From Aureimonas sp. AU12 (GTDB taxonomy: Bacteria; Pseudomonadota; Alphaproteobacteria; Rhizobiales; Rhizobiaceae), in the NCBI RefSeq assembly GCF_001463705.1, contig NZ_BBWH01000036.1, positions 1 to 64,000 of the forward strand: 64,000 nucleotides of DNA. Reading direction: 5' to 3'. The position numbers and the translations under genes are program-made. This document shows positions 23,435 to 31,835 of this stretch, piece by piece. Position 1 is the first letter of the stretch, and each line of letters opens with the position of its first letter. The notes under the pieces were generated by a model. The model was not told the DNA's origin. It did not search any database and saw only the letters and a list, made by a program, of their open reading frames with translations.

Positions 23435-24763
23435 TCAGGCCAGGCGGCGGATCACGGCGCGAAGCCCGTCGACGATCTCGCCGATCTGGGCCTCCGAGAC
23501 GATCAGCGGCGGCGACAGGGCGATGATGTCGCCGGTGGTGCGGATGAGGAGGTTGTGGTCGAAGGCGTCGAGGAAGGCGGCGAAGGCGCGCGCCGTCGGC
23601 TTGCCCGGGATCGGCTCCAGTTCCACCGCCCCGATGAGGCCGATGGTGCGGATGTCGATGACGTGCGGCTCGCCCTTCAGCGAATGGAGCGCGTCGGCGA
23701 AGACCGGCTCCAGCGCCTTGGCGCGCTCGAACAGGCCCTCTTCCTTGTAGGTCTCGAGCGTCGCCAGCCCCGCGGCGGCGGCGATCGGATTGCCCGAATA
23801 GGTGTAGCCGTGGGCGAACTCGATGAGGTTCTCGCCGCCGCCCATGAAGGCGTCGTAGATGGTGTCGCGCACATAGACCGCGCCCATCGGGATGACGCCG
23901 TTCGTCAAGCCCTTGGCGGTCACCATGATGTCGGGCGTCACGCCGAAATAGTCGGCGCCGAAGGCGGTGCCCATGCGCCCGTAGCCGGTGATCACCTCGT
24001 CGAAGATGAGGAGAATGCCGTGCTGGTCGCAGATCTCGCGCAGCCGCTGGAGATAGCCCACCGGCGGCGGCAGCACGCCCGTCGAGCCCGACACCGGCTC
24101 GACGATGACCGCGGCGATCGTCGAGGGGTCGTGGAGCGTGGCGATGCGCAGGAGATCGTCGGCGAGGTCCGCGCCGTGCTCGATGGCGCCGCGCGTGTAG
24201 CTGTTCTTCGAAAGATCGTGCGTGTGCCGCATGTGGTCGACGCCGGTCAGCAGCGTACCGAACATCTTGCGGTTGCCGACGATGCCGCCGACCGAGATGC
24301 CGCCGAAATTGACGCCGTGATAGCCGCGCTCGCGCCCGATCAGCCGGAAGCGCGACCCGTCACCCTTGGCCCGGTGATAGGCGAGCGCGATCTTCAGCGC
24401 GGTCTCGACCGACTCGGAGCCGGAATTGGTGAAGAAGACGTGGTCGAGCCCGGTCGGCGCGATTGCGGCGAGCTTGGCCGCGAGTTCGAACGCCTTCGGA
24501 TGGCCCATCTGGAAGGCCGGGGCGTAGTCGAGCTCGCCCGCCTGGGTGGCGATCGCCTCGGTGATCTTCGGCCGGCAGTGCCCGGCATTGACGCACCAGA
24601 GGCCGGCGGTGGCGTCGAGCACCTGCCGCCCGTCGTCGGTCGTATAGTGCATGTCCTTGGCGCGCACGAACATGCGCGGCGCCTTCTTGAACTGCCGGTT
24701 GGCGGTGAAGGGCATCCAGAAGGCTTCGAGATTGTTCGTCTGGATCGGGGCGTTCTCGTTCAT
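23435..24763 (-). CDS. Class III omega-amino acid:pyruvate aminotransferase
   Basis: This is a PLP enzyme that probably moves the amino group of beta-alanine (or 3-aminoisobutyrate) to pyruvate. The ATG at 24763 gives 442 aa starting MNENAPIQTNNLEAFWMPFT, the usual start for beta-alanine:pyruvate transaminases. Key sites are seen: TNSGSESVETALKIA (phosphate binding), YHGVNFGGISVGG, LLIFDEVITGYGRMG with the PLP-nitrogen Asp, and the Schiff-base lysine in MVTAKGLTNGVIPMG. It is the first gene after the rutR operator and heads the long minus-strand operon, turning the end product of uracil degradation into malonate semialdehyde. Confidence 0.92.
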   Translation of the reverse strand: MNENAPIQTNNLEAFWMPFTANRQFKKAPRMFVRAKDMHYTTDDGRQVLDATAGLWCVNAGHCRPKITEAIATQAGELDYAPAFQMGHPKAFELAAKLAAIAPTGLDHVFFTNSGSESVETALKIALAYHRAKGDGSRFRLIGRERGYHGVNFGGISVGGIVGNRKMFGTLLTGVDHMRHTHDLSKNSYTRGAIEHGADLADDLLRIATLHDPSTIAAVIVEPVSGSTGVLPPPVGYLQRLREICDQHGILLIFDEVITGYGRMGTAFGADYFGVTPDIMVTAKGLTNGVIPMGAVYVRDTIYDAFMGGGENLIEFAHGYTYSGNPIAAAAGLATLETYKEEGLFERAKALEPVFADALHSLKGEPHVIDIRTIGLIGAVELEPIPGKPTARAFAAFLDAFDHNLLIRTTGDIIALSPPLIVSEAQIGEIVDGLRAVIRRLA

Positions 24764-24821
24764 TAGCGGCCGTGTCTCGCGAGCCGGTCGAAACCGGGCT
24801 TCCGCGCCTTTCCCCGAATTC

Positions 24822-24837
24822 TTGACTGCGTGGTCAA
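24822..24837. promoter_or_regulatory. RutR-type operator between aminotransferase and rutR
   Basis: TTGACTGCGTGGTCAA matches the known RutR consensus TTGACCAnnTGGTCAA at 12 of 14 defined positions. It lies about 60 bp upstream of the aminotransferase start and about 100 bp upstream of rutR, well placed to control both. Confidence 0.8.
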
Positions 24838-24935
24838 AACCGAGGCTAAAAGGTCGGCGGGAACCGGTCAAGGCGATTTGCATGGTTCTAAAGCAGCATG
24901 CTGCAGCGCAAGATTTTCGGGCAGGGGGCTTGGCG

Positions 24936-25607
24936 ATGGATGCGAAGGTGCCGCGGGACCCTGTCGACGAGCGCCAGCCGACGCGCATCCAAACCCGCAA
25001 TCGCGAGATCATCCTCGAAGCCGCCCTCCCCGTCTTCTCGGCCTACGGCTTCCGAGGCTCGACGATCGACCAGATCGCCCGGCGGGCCGGCATGTCGAAG
25101 CCGAACCTCCTCTATTATTTCCGGCGCAAGGACGACATCTACGAGGCCGTGCTCGAGCGCACGCTGGCGCAATGGCTGGCGCCGCTGGAGGAGGTCGATC
25201 CCGCCGGCGACCCGGTGGAGGAGCTGCGCCGCTACATCACGCTGAAGCTGCAGATGTCGCGCGACAACCCGGACGCCTCCCGCCTCTTCGCCAACGAGGT
25301 GCTAAACGGGGCGCCGATCATCAAGCCCTTCCTCGAGACGCGGCTGCGCGAACTCGTGCAGGAGAAGGCGGCGGTCATTCGGGGCTGGGTGTCGCAGGGG
25401 CGGCTGGCCCCGGTGGATCCCGTGCACCTGATCTTCGTGATCTGGGCGACGACGCAGCATTACGCCGACTTCGCGGTGCAGATCCGCGCCATTCTCGGTG
25501 ATCAGGTCGACAAGGCGGGCTTTGCCGAACAGACGGCTCAGGCGATCCTCAGCGTGGTGCTCAACGGCATCCGCCCGCGCGAGGGCGCGCACGCCCCGCC
25601 GGCCTGA
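24936..25607 (+). CDS. rutR: TetR-family regulator RutR
   Basis: RutR senses uracil/thymine and controls pyrimidine degradation. The 223-aa product (ATG 24936) has the N-terminal helix-turn-helix FSAYGFRGSTIDQIARRAGM followed by SKPNLLYYFRRKDDIYEAVL, and a C-terminal RutR-type ligand domain with FANEVLNGAPIIKPFLETRL and VDPVHLIFVIWATTQHYADF, the WATTQHYADF stretch being characteristic of RutR. An upstream ATG (about 24882) is in frame and possible. It diverges from the degradative operon over a near-consensus operator and converges on the GGDEF/EAL gene 6 bp away. Confidence 0.95.
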   Translation: MDAKVPRDPVDERQPTRIQTRNREIILEAALPVFSAYGFRGSTIDQIARRAGMSKPNLLYYFRRKDDIYEAVLERTLAQWLAPLEEVDPAGDPVEELRRYITLKLQMSRDNPDASRLFANEVLNGAPIIKPFLETRLRELVQEKAAVIRGWVSQGRLAPVDPVHLIFVIWATTQHYADFAVQIRAILGDQVDKAGFAEQTAQAILSVVLNGIRPREGAHAPPA

Positions 25608-25613
25608 CGTCGC

Positions 25614-28079
25614 TCATCCGGCGCGGGCACTCTGCTCGGCCACCGCCGCGGCCGGCCGGAAGCGGCCTTCCGCAAAGCCGTTGCGCACCTGGACGAGCAT
25701 CTTGGCGAGATCGGAGGCGGGGCGCGGGCGCGAGAAGAGGAAGCCCTGCATCTCGAAGCAGCCCTCGGCTTCCAGCACCGCCATCTGCTCGGGCGTCTCG
25801 ACGCCCTCGGCGATGACCTTCATCGTCAGCGCGGTGCCGAGCCCCATCACGGCGCGCACGATCGCCATGTTCTCGGAGCGATCCATGTCGCGCACGAAGG
25901 ACTGGTCGATCTTGATCTTGTCGAAGGGAAAGCGGCTGAGATAGCCGAGCGAGGAATAGCCGGTTCCGAAATCGTCCATCGAGATCACCGTGCCGAGGTC
26001 GCGCAGCTGCGTCAGCGTGTCGAGAACGGTGTTGGCATCGTCGAGGAAGAGCGACTCGGTGACCTCGAGCTGGAGCCGCGAGGGCTTGAGGCCGGACTTC
26101 AGCAGCGCCTGGCGGACATCGGGCACGAGCGTCGCGCTCTTCACCTGGATCGGCGAGAGATTGAGCGACAGCGCCAGATCGCCCGGCCAGCGCGCCGCAT
26201 GCCGGCAGGCCTCCTGCATCACGAAGCGCCCGAGCTTCACGATGAGGCCGTTCTCCTCCATCACCGGAATGAAGAGCCCGGGGCTGACGAGGCCGCGCGT
26301 CGGCGAGTTCCAGCGCACCAGCGCCTCGAAGCCGGACACCGCCTCGCGCCGCAGGTCGACGATCGGCTGGAAGTAGAGCTCGAACTCGTCGCGATCGAGC
26401 GCATCGCGCAGGTCCGCCACCAGCCGCCGCCGGGCCTGCAGCTCCTCGCGGATCTCCGGCACGTAAAGCTTCACCTTGTTCAGTGGGTCGGACTTGGCCT
26501 GCTGCAGCGCCATCTCGCAATCCTGCATCACCGCATGGGCGTCCACCGCCGACTTGCGATCGGCCTGCAGCATCGGCACCATGCCGATGGCGACGCGCAC
26601 CGCGAGCGGGCGTCCGGCCACCAGGACCGGCCGCTGCTGCAGATCGTCCTGGATGGCGCGGCAGAGCAGGAGGCCGGCGTCGGGCTGGCCGTTCAGCCGC
26701 TGGACGATGCCGAACTCGTCGCCATCGAGGCGGGCGATGAGATCGGCGGGCCCGAGAAGCGAGCCGAGGCGATCGCCGAGCTGGCGCAGGAGATCGTCGC
26801 CGGCCGCATGGCCGAGCGTCGTGTTGACGCTGTTGAAGCCCTCGACGTCGAGCGCGAGAATGGCGATGTCGGTCTCGCCGGTCGGATCGTTCAGCGCCTC
26901 GTCCAGCCGCTCGTAAAAGACGGTGCGGTTGGCGAGACCGGTGAGGAGATCCTGGCGCGACAGGCGCTCCAGCTCGCGATGGGCCAGCATCTGGTCGGTG
27001 ATGTCGTCGAAGATGACGATCGTGCCGCCTTCGCGCCCGCCGTCGTGGCGGCGCATCTGCACGGAGCGTCCGTTCTGCATCTGGAACGTGGAACTGCCCT
27101 GCGCCGCCGCCGAGCCGAACAGCACGCAGAGATCGGCATGCTGGCGCAGCTTTTCGGCCCGCGCGCTGCTGCCGATGCCGGGAAACAGCTTGAAGAAGGG
27201 ATCGTTGGCGGCGACGAGATTGCCGTCCTCGTCGAGCAGGCAGAAGGCCTGCGACATGTTGTTGAGCGCGGCGTCGAAGCGCCGGCGCTGGCGGTGTAGT
27301 TCGCTCTCGAAGCGCTTCTTCGTCTCCTTCGCATGGCGGCTGGAGGCCATGTCCTTCTGCTCGATTGCGGTCTCGACGAAACGGATCGCGGCGGCCAGAT
27401 CCTTCATCGTGTCGCCGGTGGGCGGCAACGGTTCGGCCGGGGCGCCCCCGACCTCGCGCAGCGAGGCCGCGGCGCGGCGGATGGAATGGCCGATGCTGCG
27501 GCCGAGCAGCAGCATGACGAGCGCGCCGACGAGAAGCCCCGTCGCCAGACCGATCCAGGCGACGCGCTCGACCTCGTGGTTCTCGCCCGCCGCCACGCCC
27601 TTCATCGCAACGATGTCGGCGCGCAGCGAATTCAGGGCGTCGTCGAACTCGTCGACGATCGCCGACAGCTCCCGCCGCACGAGGCGATGCGAGACGTCGC
27701 CCTCGGCGACACGCAGGCGGTTGAGTCCGTAGGCCAGCGCTTCCAGCTTCGTCGCGGAGGTGCCGTCGGGAACGGAGATGGCGGCGGCCCGCAGGTCCGA
27801 CAGAACGCCGGCGAGACCCGTCAGGAGTTCGGCACCGTCGGCGCTGCCGATCGGGCGGTCGGCGCCCTGGTCGACCGATTTTTCGAGAAAGCGCTGCTCC
27901 AGTTCATCGGCCCGCTGCGCGGCGATCTCCAGCCGGTCGAGCGGATCGACACCGCGCTCGAAGATCGCGGTCGTGGCGTCGAAGGCCAGATGGTTGCGAT
28001 AGTGTAAGGCGAACGCGAAGGTTGCCCCCACGAATGCCAGCATGATCCCGCTGAGAAGAAGCTTGGCATTGATCGACAT
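25614..28079 (-). CDS. Membrane-bound GGDEF/EAL cyclic-di-GMP protein with PAS domain
   Basis: The 821-aa product has a membrane segment (LLLSGIMLAFVGATFAFALH, residues 7-26), an extracytoplasmic helical domain to about residue 165, a second membrane segment (IGLATGLLVGALVMLLLG), a coiled linker, a PAS domain (about 270-380, with FDAALNNMSQAFCLLDEDGN), a GGDEF domain whose motif is degenerate (LDGDEF), and a C-terminal EAL domain. The EAL domain looks active: FEALVRW, DDFGTGYSSLGYL and EGVETPEQM are all intact. I expect phosphodiesterase activity with a regulatory or weak cyclase half. It is convergent with rutR, and may link motility and surface state; no direct tie to pyrimidines is seen. 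Confidence 0.93.
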   Translation of the reverse strand: MSINAKLLLSGIMLAFVGATFAFALHYRNHLAFDATTAIFERGVDPLDRLEIAAQRADELEQRFLEKSVDQGADRPIGSADGAELLTGLAGVLSDLRAAAISVPDGTSATKLEALAYGLNRLRVAEGDVSHRLVRRELSAIVDEFDDALNSLRADIVAMKGVAAGENHEVERVAWIGLATGLLVGALVMLLLGRSIGHSIRRAAASLREVGGAPAEPLPPTGDTMKDLAAAIRFVETAIEQKDMASSRHAKETKKRFESELHRQRRRFDAALNNMSQAFCLLDEDGNLVAANDPFFKLFPGIGSSARAEKLRQHADLCVLFGSAAAQGSSTFQMQNGRSVQMRRHDGGREGGTIVIFDDITDQMLAHRELERLSRQDLLTGLANRTVFYERLDEALNDPTGETDIAILALDVEGFNSVNTTLGHAAGDDLLRQLGDRLGSLLGPADLIARLDGDEFGIVQRLNGQPDAGLLLCRAIQDDLQQRPVLVAGRPLAVRVAIGMVPMLQADRKSAVDAHAVMQDCEMALQQAKSDPLNKVKLYVPEIREELQARRRLVADLRDALDRDEFELYFQPIVDLRREAVSGFEALVRWNSPTRGLVSPGLFIPVMEENGLIVKLGRFVMQEACRHAARWPGDLALSLNLSPIQVKSATLVPDVRQALLKSGLKPSRLQLEVTESLFLDDANTVLDTLTQLRDLGTVISMDDFGTGYSSLGYLSRFPFDKIKIDQSFVRDMDRSENMAIVRAVMGLGTALTMKVIAEGVETPEQMAVLEAEGCFEMQGFLFSRPRPASDLAKMLVQVRNGFAEGRFRPAAAVAEQSARAG

Positions 28080-28229
28080 CGCTGATGCAAAGTCCCGGCG
28101 GGCGAGTGCGGTCCGGTACGGCCCGCGCCCATAGTTTTCTCACCCTCGGGACTGACCATCCCATGACCGTCTTATTGTTCCGTTACTGAAAGGCTGCGTG
28201 TGCTGCTGCAATTGTCGGCAAGGGCTGCC

Positions 28230-29573
28230 TCATTGTGCGGGTTCAGGCAGGCGAACGGGCTCGGGCGCGAACTGCATCGTTTCGCGGCGCATCGGGTTGT
28301 TGGCGTGGACCGTCCAGTTCGAGTATTCGGCGGGGATCGAACGGCCGGTGCGCGCATCAACACCCTGGACCCGTTCCATCGTGATGCAGCTCTCCACCGG
28401 ACAGACATTGACGCAGAGATTGCAGCCGACGCACTCCTCGTCGATCACCTCGAACTTGCGGCGTCCGTCGACCATGGCGGTGATCGCCTGGTGCGAGGTG
28501 TCCTCGCAGGCGATGTGGCAGCGCCCGCAGGAGATGCAGAGATCCTGGTCGATCCGCGCCTTGGTGACGTAGGAGAGGTTGAGATACTGCCAGTCGGTGA
28601 CGTTCGGCACGGCGCGCCCGCGGAAGTCCTCGATGCCCGCATAGCCCTTCTCGTCCATCCAGTCCGAGAGGCCCGAGGCCATCTCCTTCACCACCTTGAA
28701 CCCGTAGGTCATCGCCGCCGTGCAGACCTGCACCGTGCCGCAGCCGAGCGCGATGAATTCGGCGGCGTCGCGCCAAGTCGTGATGCCGCCGATGCCCGAC
28801 ATGGGCATCCCCCGCGTCTCGGCGTCGCGCGCGATCTCGGCCACCATGTTGAGCGCGATCGGCTTCACCGCCGGGCCGCAATAGCCGCCATGCGAGCCCT
28901 TGCCGTCGATCGTCGGGGTGGGCGCGAAATTGTCGAGGTCGATCGAGACGATCGAGGAGATCGTGTTGATGAGCGACACCGCGTCCGCCCCGCCGCGGCG
29001 CGCGGCGCGGGCGGGATAGCGGATGTCGGTGATGTTGGGCGTCAGCTTGACGATGACGGGCAGGCGCGAGTGCTGCTTGCACCAGCGCGCCACCATCTCG
29101 ATGTATTCGGGCACCTGCCCCACGGCCGAGCCCATGCCGCGCTCGCTCATGCCGTGCGGGCAGCCGAAGTTCAGCTCGACGCCGTCGGCGCCGGTCTGTT
29201 CCACGACCTTTAGGATGTCCTGCCAGCTCTTCTCCTCGCAGGGCACCATCAGCGAGACGATCATCGCGCGGTCGGGCCAGTTGCGCTTGACCCGCGCGAT
29301 CTCCTCCAGGTTGATGTCGAGCGAGCGGTCGGTGATCAGCTCGATATTGTTGAGGCCGAGCAGCCGCCGGTCCGGCCCGTGGATGGCGCCGTAGCGCGGG
29401 CCGTTGACGTTGACGACGGGATCGCCCTCGCCGAGCGTCTTCCAGACGACGCCGCCCCAGCCCTGCTCGAAGGCGCGCTGGACATTGTACTCCTTGTCGG
29501 TCGGCGGCGCGGAGGCCAGCCAGAACGGGTTGGGGGACGAGATCCCGAGAAACTGCGTCGTGAGGTCGGCCAT
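28230..29573 (-). CDS. preA: NAD-dependent dihydropyrimidine dehydrogenase, PreA subunit
   Basis: PreA reduces uracil/thymine to the dihydro form. The 447-aa product (ATG 29573, preceded by GGGGAGA) has an FMN-binding TIM barrel like dihydroorotate dehydrogenase class 1, with NPFWLASAPPTDKEYNVQRA, the catalytic-cysteine region ELNFGCPHGMSERGMGSAVG, and SGIGGITTWRDAAEFIALGC. The C-terminus carries two 4Fe-4S clusters (CISCGRCHIACEDTSHQ and CVGCNLCVNVCPVESC). Length is typical of the bacterial split enzyme. It follows preT after 14 bp and forms the two-subunit enzyme with it. Confidence 0.97.
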   Translation of the reverse strand: MADLTTQFLGISSPNPFWLASAPPTDKEYNVQRAFEQGWGGVVWKTLGEGDPVVNVNGPRYGAIHGPDRRLLGLNNIELITDRSLDINLEEIARVKRNWPDRAMIVSLMVPCEEKSWQDILKVVEQTGADGVELNFGCPHGMSERGMGSAVGQVPEYIEMVARWCKQHSRLPVIVKLTPNITDIRYPARAARRGGADAVSLINTISSIVSIDLDNFAPTPTIDGKGSHGGYCGPAVKPIALNMVAEIARDAETRGMPMSGIGGITTWRDAAEFIALGCGTVQVCTAAMTYGFKVVKEMASGLSDWMDEKGYAGIEDFRGRAVPNVTDWQYLNLSYVTKARIDQDLCISCGRCHIACEDTSHQAITAMVDGRRKFEVIDEECVGCNLCVNVCPVESCITMERVQGVDARTGRSIPAEYSNWTVHANNPMRRETMQFAPEPVRLPEPAQ

Positions 29574-29587
29574 GTCCGTCGTCTCCC

Positions 29588-31012
29588 CTATCGAACCCAT
29601 CCGGCGACGGCATCCGCCGCGCGGGCGAGAAGGCCGGGCGCGACGCCCAGCGCCTCGTGGATGCTCATCGCCGCGAGCTTGCCGTCCTCGACCGCGACCA
29701 CGGTGAGGTCGGAGCCGTCGGCGATGCAGTCGCCGCCGGCCCAGACGCCGGACAGGCTGGTGCGGCGCTCGGCATCGACGCGGATGCGGCCGCGCTCCAT
29801 CGCGATCCCCTGGCCCTCGCTCGCCAGCCCTTCACCGAGGGCCAGCCCCTCACCGAGGAAGGTCTGCCCGATCGCCTTGAACACTTGGTCGGCCTCGATC
29901 GTCACGGTCTCGCCGGTGAGTTCGAGCCGCCCGTCGACGCTGCGCGTGCGCTCAAGTTCGACCCCTGAGACATGGCCGCCGTCGGCGAGGATGCGCCTGG
30001 GCTGGAGATTGCAGCGGATGTGGACGCCGCGCGTCTGCGCGATCTCCTGCTCGTAGCGCGAGGCGTTCATCGCCTCGCGGCCGCGCCGGTAGACGAGCGT
30101 CACTTCCTCGGCGCCGAGCGCCTTGGCCTGCACCGCCGCATCCACCGCCGTCATGCCGCCGCCGACCACTACAACGCGCCGCCCGACGGGCAGCTGCGAC
30201 AGGTCGAGCGTCTGGCGAAGCTCGGCGATCCAGGCGACCGCATCGTGCGAGCCGCCGCTCGCCTCGCCCTCCGCGCCGAGCGCGTTGACGCCGGCAAGGC
30301 CAAGGCCGAGGAACACCGCGTCGTAGTCGGCGCGCAAGGTCTCGAGATGGAGGTCGCGGCCGAGCGCCCGGCCGGTCTGCAGGGTGATGCCGCCGATGGC
30401 GAGCACGAAATCCACCTCGGCCTGCGCGAAGCCGTTCGTCGCCTTGTAGGCGGCGATCCCGTATTCGTTAAGCCCGCCGGCCTTGGGGCGGGCGTCGAAC
30501 AGCGTCACGTCGTGGCCGAGCATGGCGAGGCGATGGGCGCAGGAGAGGCCCGCCGGCCCGGCGCCGACCACCGCGATCGTCTTGCCGGTGGCGGCGGCGC
30601 GCTCGAACGGATGCTCGCCGCGCTCGATCAGCCGGTCGGTCGCGAAGCGCTGCAGCAGGCCGATCTTCACCGGCTTGCCCTCGGCGACCTCGCGCACGCA
30701 GACCTCCTCGCAGAGCGTCTCGGTCGGACAGACGCGGGCGCACATGCCGCCGAGAATGTTCGATTCCAGGATGGTCTTGGCCGCCCCGATCGGATTGCCG
30801 GACTGGATCTCTCGAATGAAGAGCGGGATGTCGATCGAGGTCGGGCAGGCCTGCATGCAGGGCGCGTCGTAGCAGAAGTAGCAGCGGTCGGACTCGACGA
30901 GCGCCTCGTGCCGCTCGAGCGGCGGATGGATGTCGGCAAAGCCCTTGGCGAGGACATCCGGTCCCAAGCGCGCCGGCGCCACGTCGCCCCGGATCGGTCG
31001 GTGTTCTCTCAT
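29588..31012 (-). CDS. preT: NAD-dependent dihydropyrimidine dehydrogenase, PreT subunit
   Basis: PreT is the FAD/NAD(H) flavoprotein that feeds electrons to PreA. The 474-aa product has N-terminal Fe-S cysteines (CYFCYDAPCMQACPTSIDIP and CARVCPTETLCEEVCVRE), an FAD Rossmann motif VVGAGPAGLSCAHRLAMLGH, an NAD motif VVVGGGMTAVDAAVQAKALG and the C-terminal SGVWAGGDCIADGSDLT. The family resembles GltD. A short duplication (LGEGLA repeated, see 29823-29858) sits in the loop before the C-terminal FAD segment. Upstream is a RutR-like site, and it is probably the first gene of a preTA operon. Confidence 0.95.
   Translation of the reverse strand: MREHRPIRGDVAPARLGPDVLAKGFADIHPPLERHEALVESDRCYFCYDAPCMQACPTSIDIPLFIREIQSGNPIGAAKTILESNILGGMCARVCPTETLCEEVCVREVAEGKPVKIGLLQRFATDRLIERGEHPFERAAATGKTIAVVGAGPAGLSCAHRLAMLGHDVTLFDARPKAGGLNEYGIAAYKATNGFAQAEVDFVLAIGGITLQTGRALGRDLHLETLRADYDAVFLGLGLAGVNALGAEGEASGGSHDAVAWIAELRQTLDLSQLPVGRRVVVVGGGMTAVDAAVQAKALGAEEVTLVYRRGREAMNASRYEQEIAQTRGVHIRCNLQPRRILADGGHVSGVELERTRSVDGRLELTGETVTIEADQVFKAIGQTFLGEGLALGEGLASEGQGIAMERGRIRVDAERRTSLSGVWAGGDCIADGSDLTVVAVEDGKLAAMSIHEALGVAPGLLARAADAVAGWVR
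29823..29858. repeat. 18-bp in-frame tandem duplication inside preT
   Basis: GCCAGCCC(T/C)TCACCGAGG occurs twice head to tail (29823-29840, 29841-29858), one base different. It adds a second LGEGLA hexapeptide to the PreT protein near residue 387. It lies in a surface-loop-like region, so function is likely kept. Confidence 0.85.
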
Positions 31013-31181
31013 GGCAGGCCCCCGGCTCGGTGGGGCGTCGGCTCTCGTCCGGCCCGGCCGGAGACGCCCGCGAACGCCCGCGTTGCAGCACCCCGGCCCG
31101 CGTGGCCGGACCCTTGCGGGATCGCCAGTTTCGAACCGTTCCAGATGAGAATGATCCGAGATTTCAGGGTCGTCAAATATT

Positions 31182-31197
31182 TTTATCGTTTGGTCAA
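31182..31197. promoter_or_regulatory. Probable weaker RutR site upstream of preT
   Basis: TTTATCGTTTGGTCAA has a perfect right half (TGGTCAA) and four of seven matches in the left half of the RutR consensus TTGACCAnnTGGTCAA. It lies in an AT-rich stretch about 170-185 bp upstream of preT, in the space after the Lrp gene. Confidence 0.5.
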
Positions 31198-31237
31198 ATT
31201 CTGCCTCGCATGCTCAAGTTCGAGGCACCGGCTGCCC

Positions 31238-31681
31238 TCAAAGCACGCTGCGGATGGCGAAGGAGGAATTGATCCGAACGACGCCGGGCAGGCGCGACAG
31301 CACCTCCTTGTGAATGCGCTCGTAGTCGCCGGCTCCGCTCGCCTCGACGCGCAGGAGATAGTCCTCCTCGCCGGTCATCAGGTAGCACTCGCGGATCTCG
31401 GGATGGCGGCGCACCTCGGCCTCGAAGCGGTTGAGGATCTCCTCGGTCTGGCGCTCCAGACTGATGCGCACGATCACCACGTGGCCGTCGTCGGTGCCCG
31501 GCCCGGCGGTGAGAGCGGTGTAGCCGCGGATCGTGCCGCGGGTCTCCAGAAGCTGCACCCGGCGAAGGCAGGCCGAGGGCGAAAGGCCGACATCGGCGGC
31601 GAGCGCGACATTGGTGACGCGGGCGTTGCGGCGAAGCGCCGCCAGGATGCTGCGGTCGATCCGGTCGAGACGCTCCGCCAT
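31238..31681 (-). CDS. Lrp/AsnC-family transcriptional regulator
   Basis: The 147-aa product (ATG 31681) has the N-terminal helix-turn-helix [20 protein letters not shown] then [20 protein letters not shown], and the C-terminal RAM (amino acid-binding) domain with [20 protein letters not shown]. Length is normal. It diverges from dadA, the standard arrangement for a local amino-acid-responsive regulator. It most likely controls dadA in response to the amino acid (family knowledge). The open frame beyond the chosen ATG has no family counterpart. Confidence 0.92.
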   Translation of the reverse strand: MAERLDRIDRSILAALRRNARVTNVALAADVGLSPSACLRRVQLLETRGTIRGYTALTAGPGTDDGHVVIVRISLERQTEEILNRFEAEVRRHPEIRECYLMTGEEDYLLRVEASGAGDYERIHKEVLSRLPGVVRINSSFAIRSVL

Positions 31682-31835
31682 GGCCCCAGCTTTCGCATAT
31701 CGTTGCGTGAACGCCGAAATATCCGCACATCCTGCGAAAGATCGCCAGTACATTCGTCGATCCTTCGGCGATGATCTCTCCTGCGCTCGGCCTTCCCGGC
31801 GGGCGCGCCGTCGTCCCCAGCCGGAGTCCCCCCGC

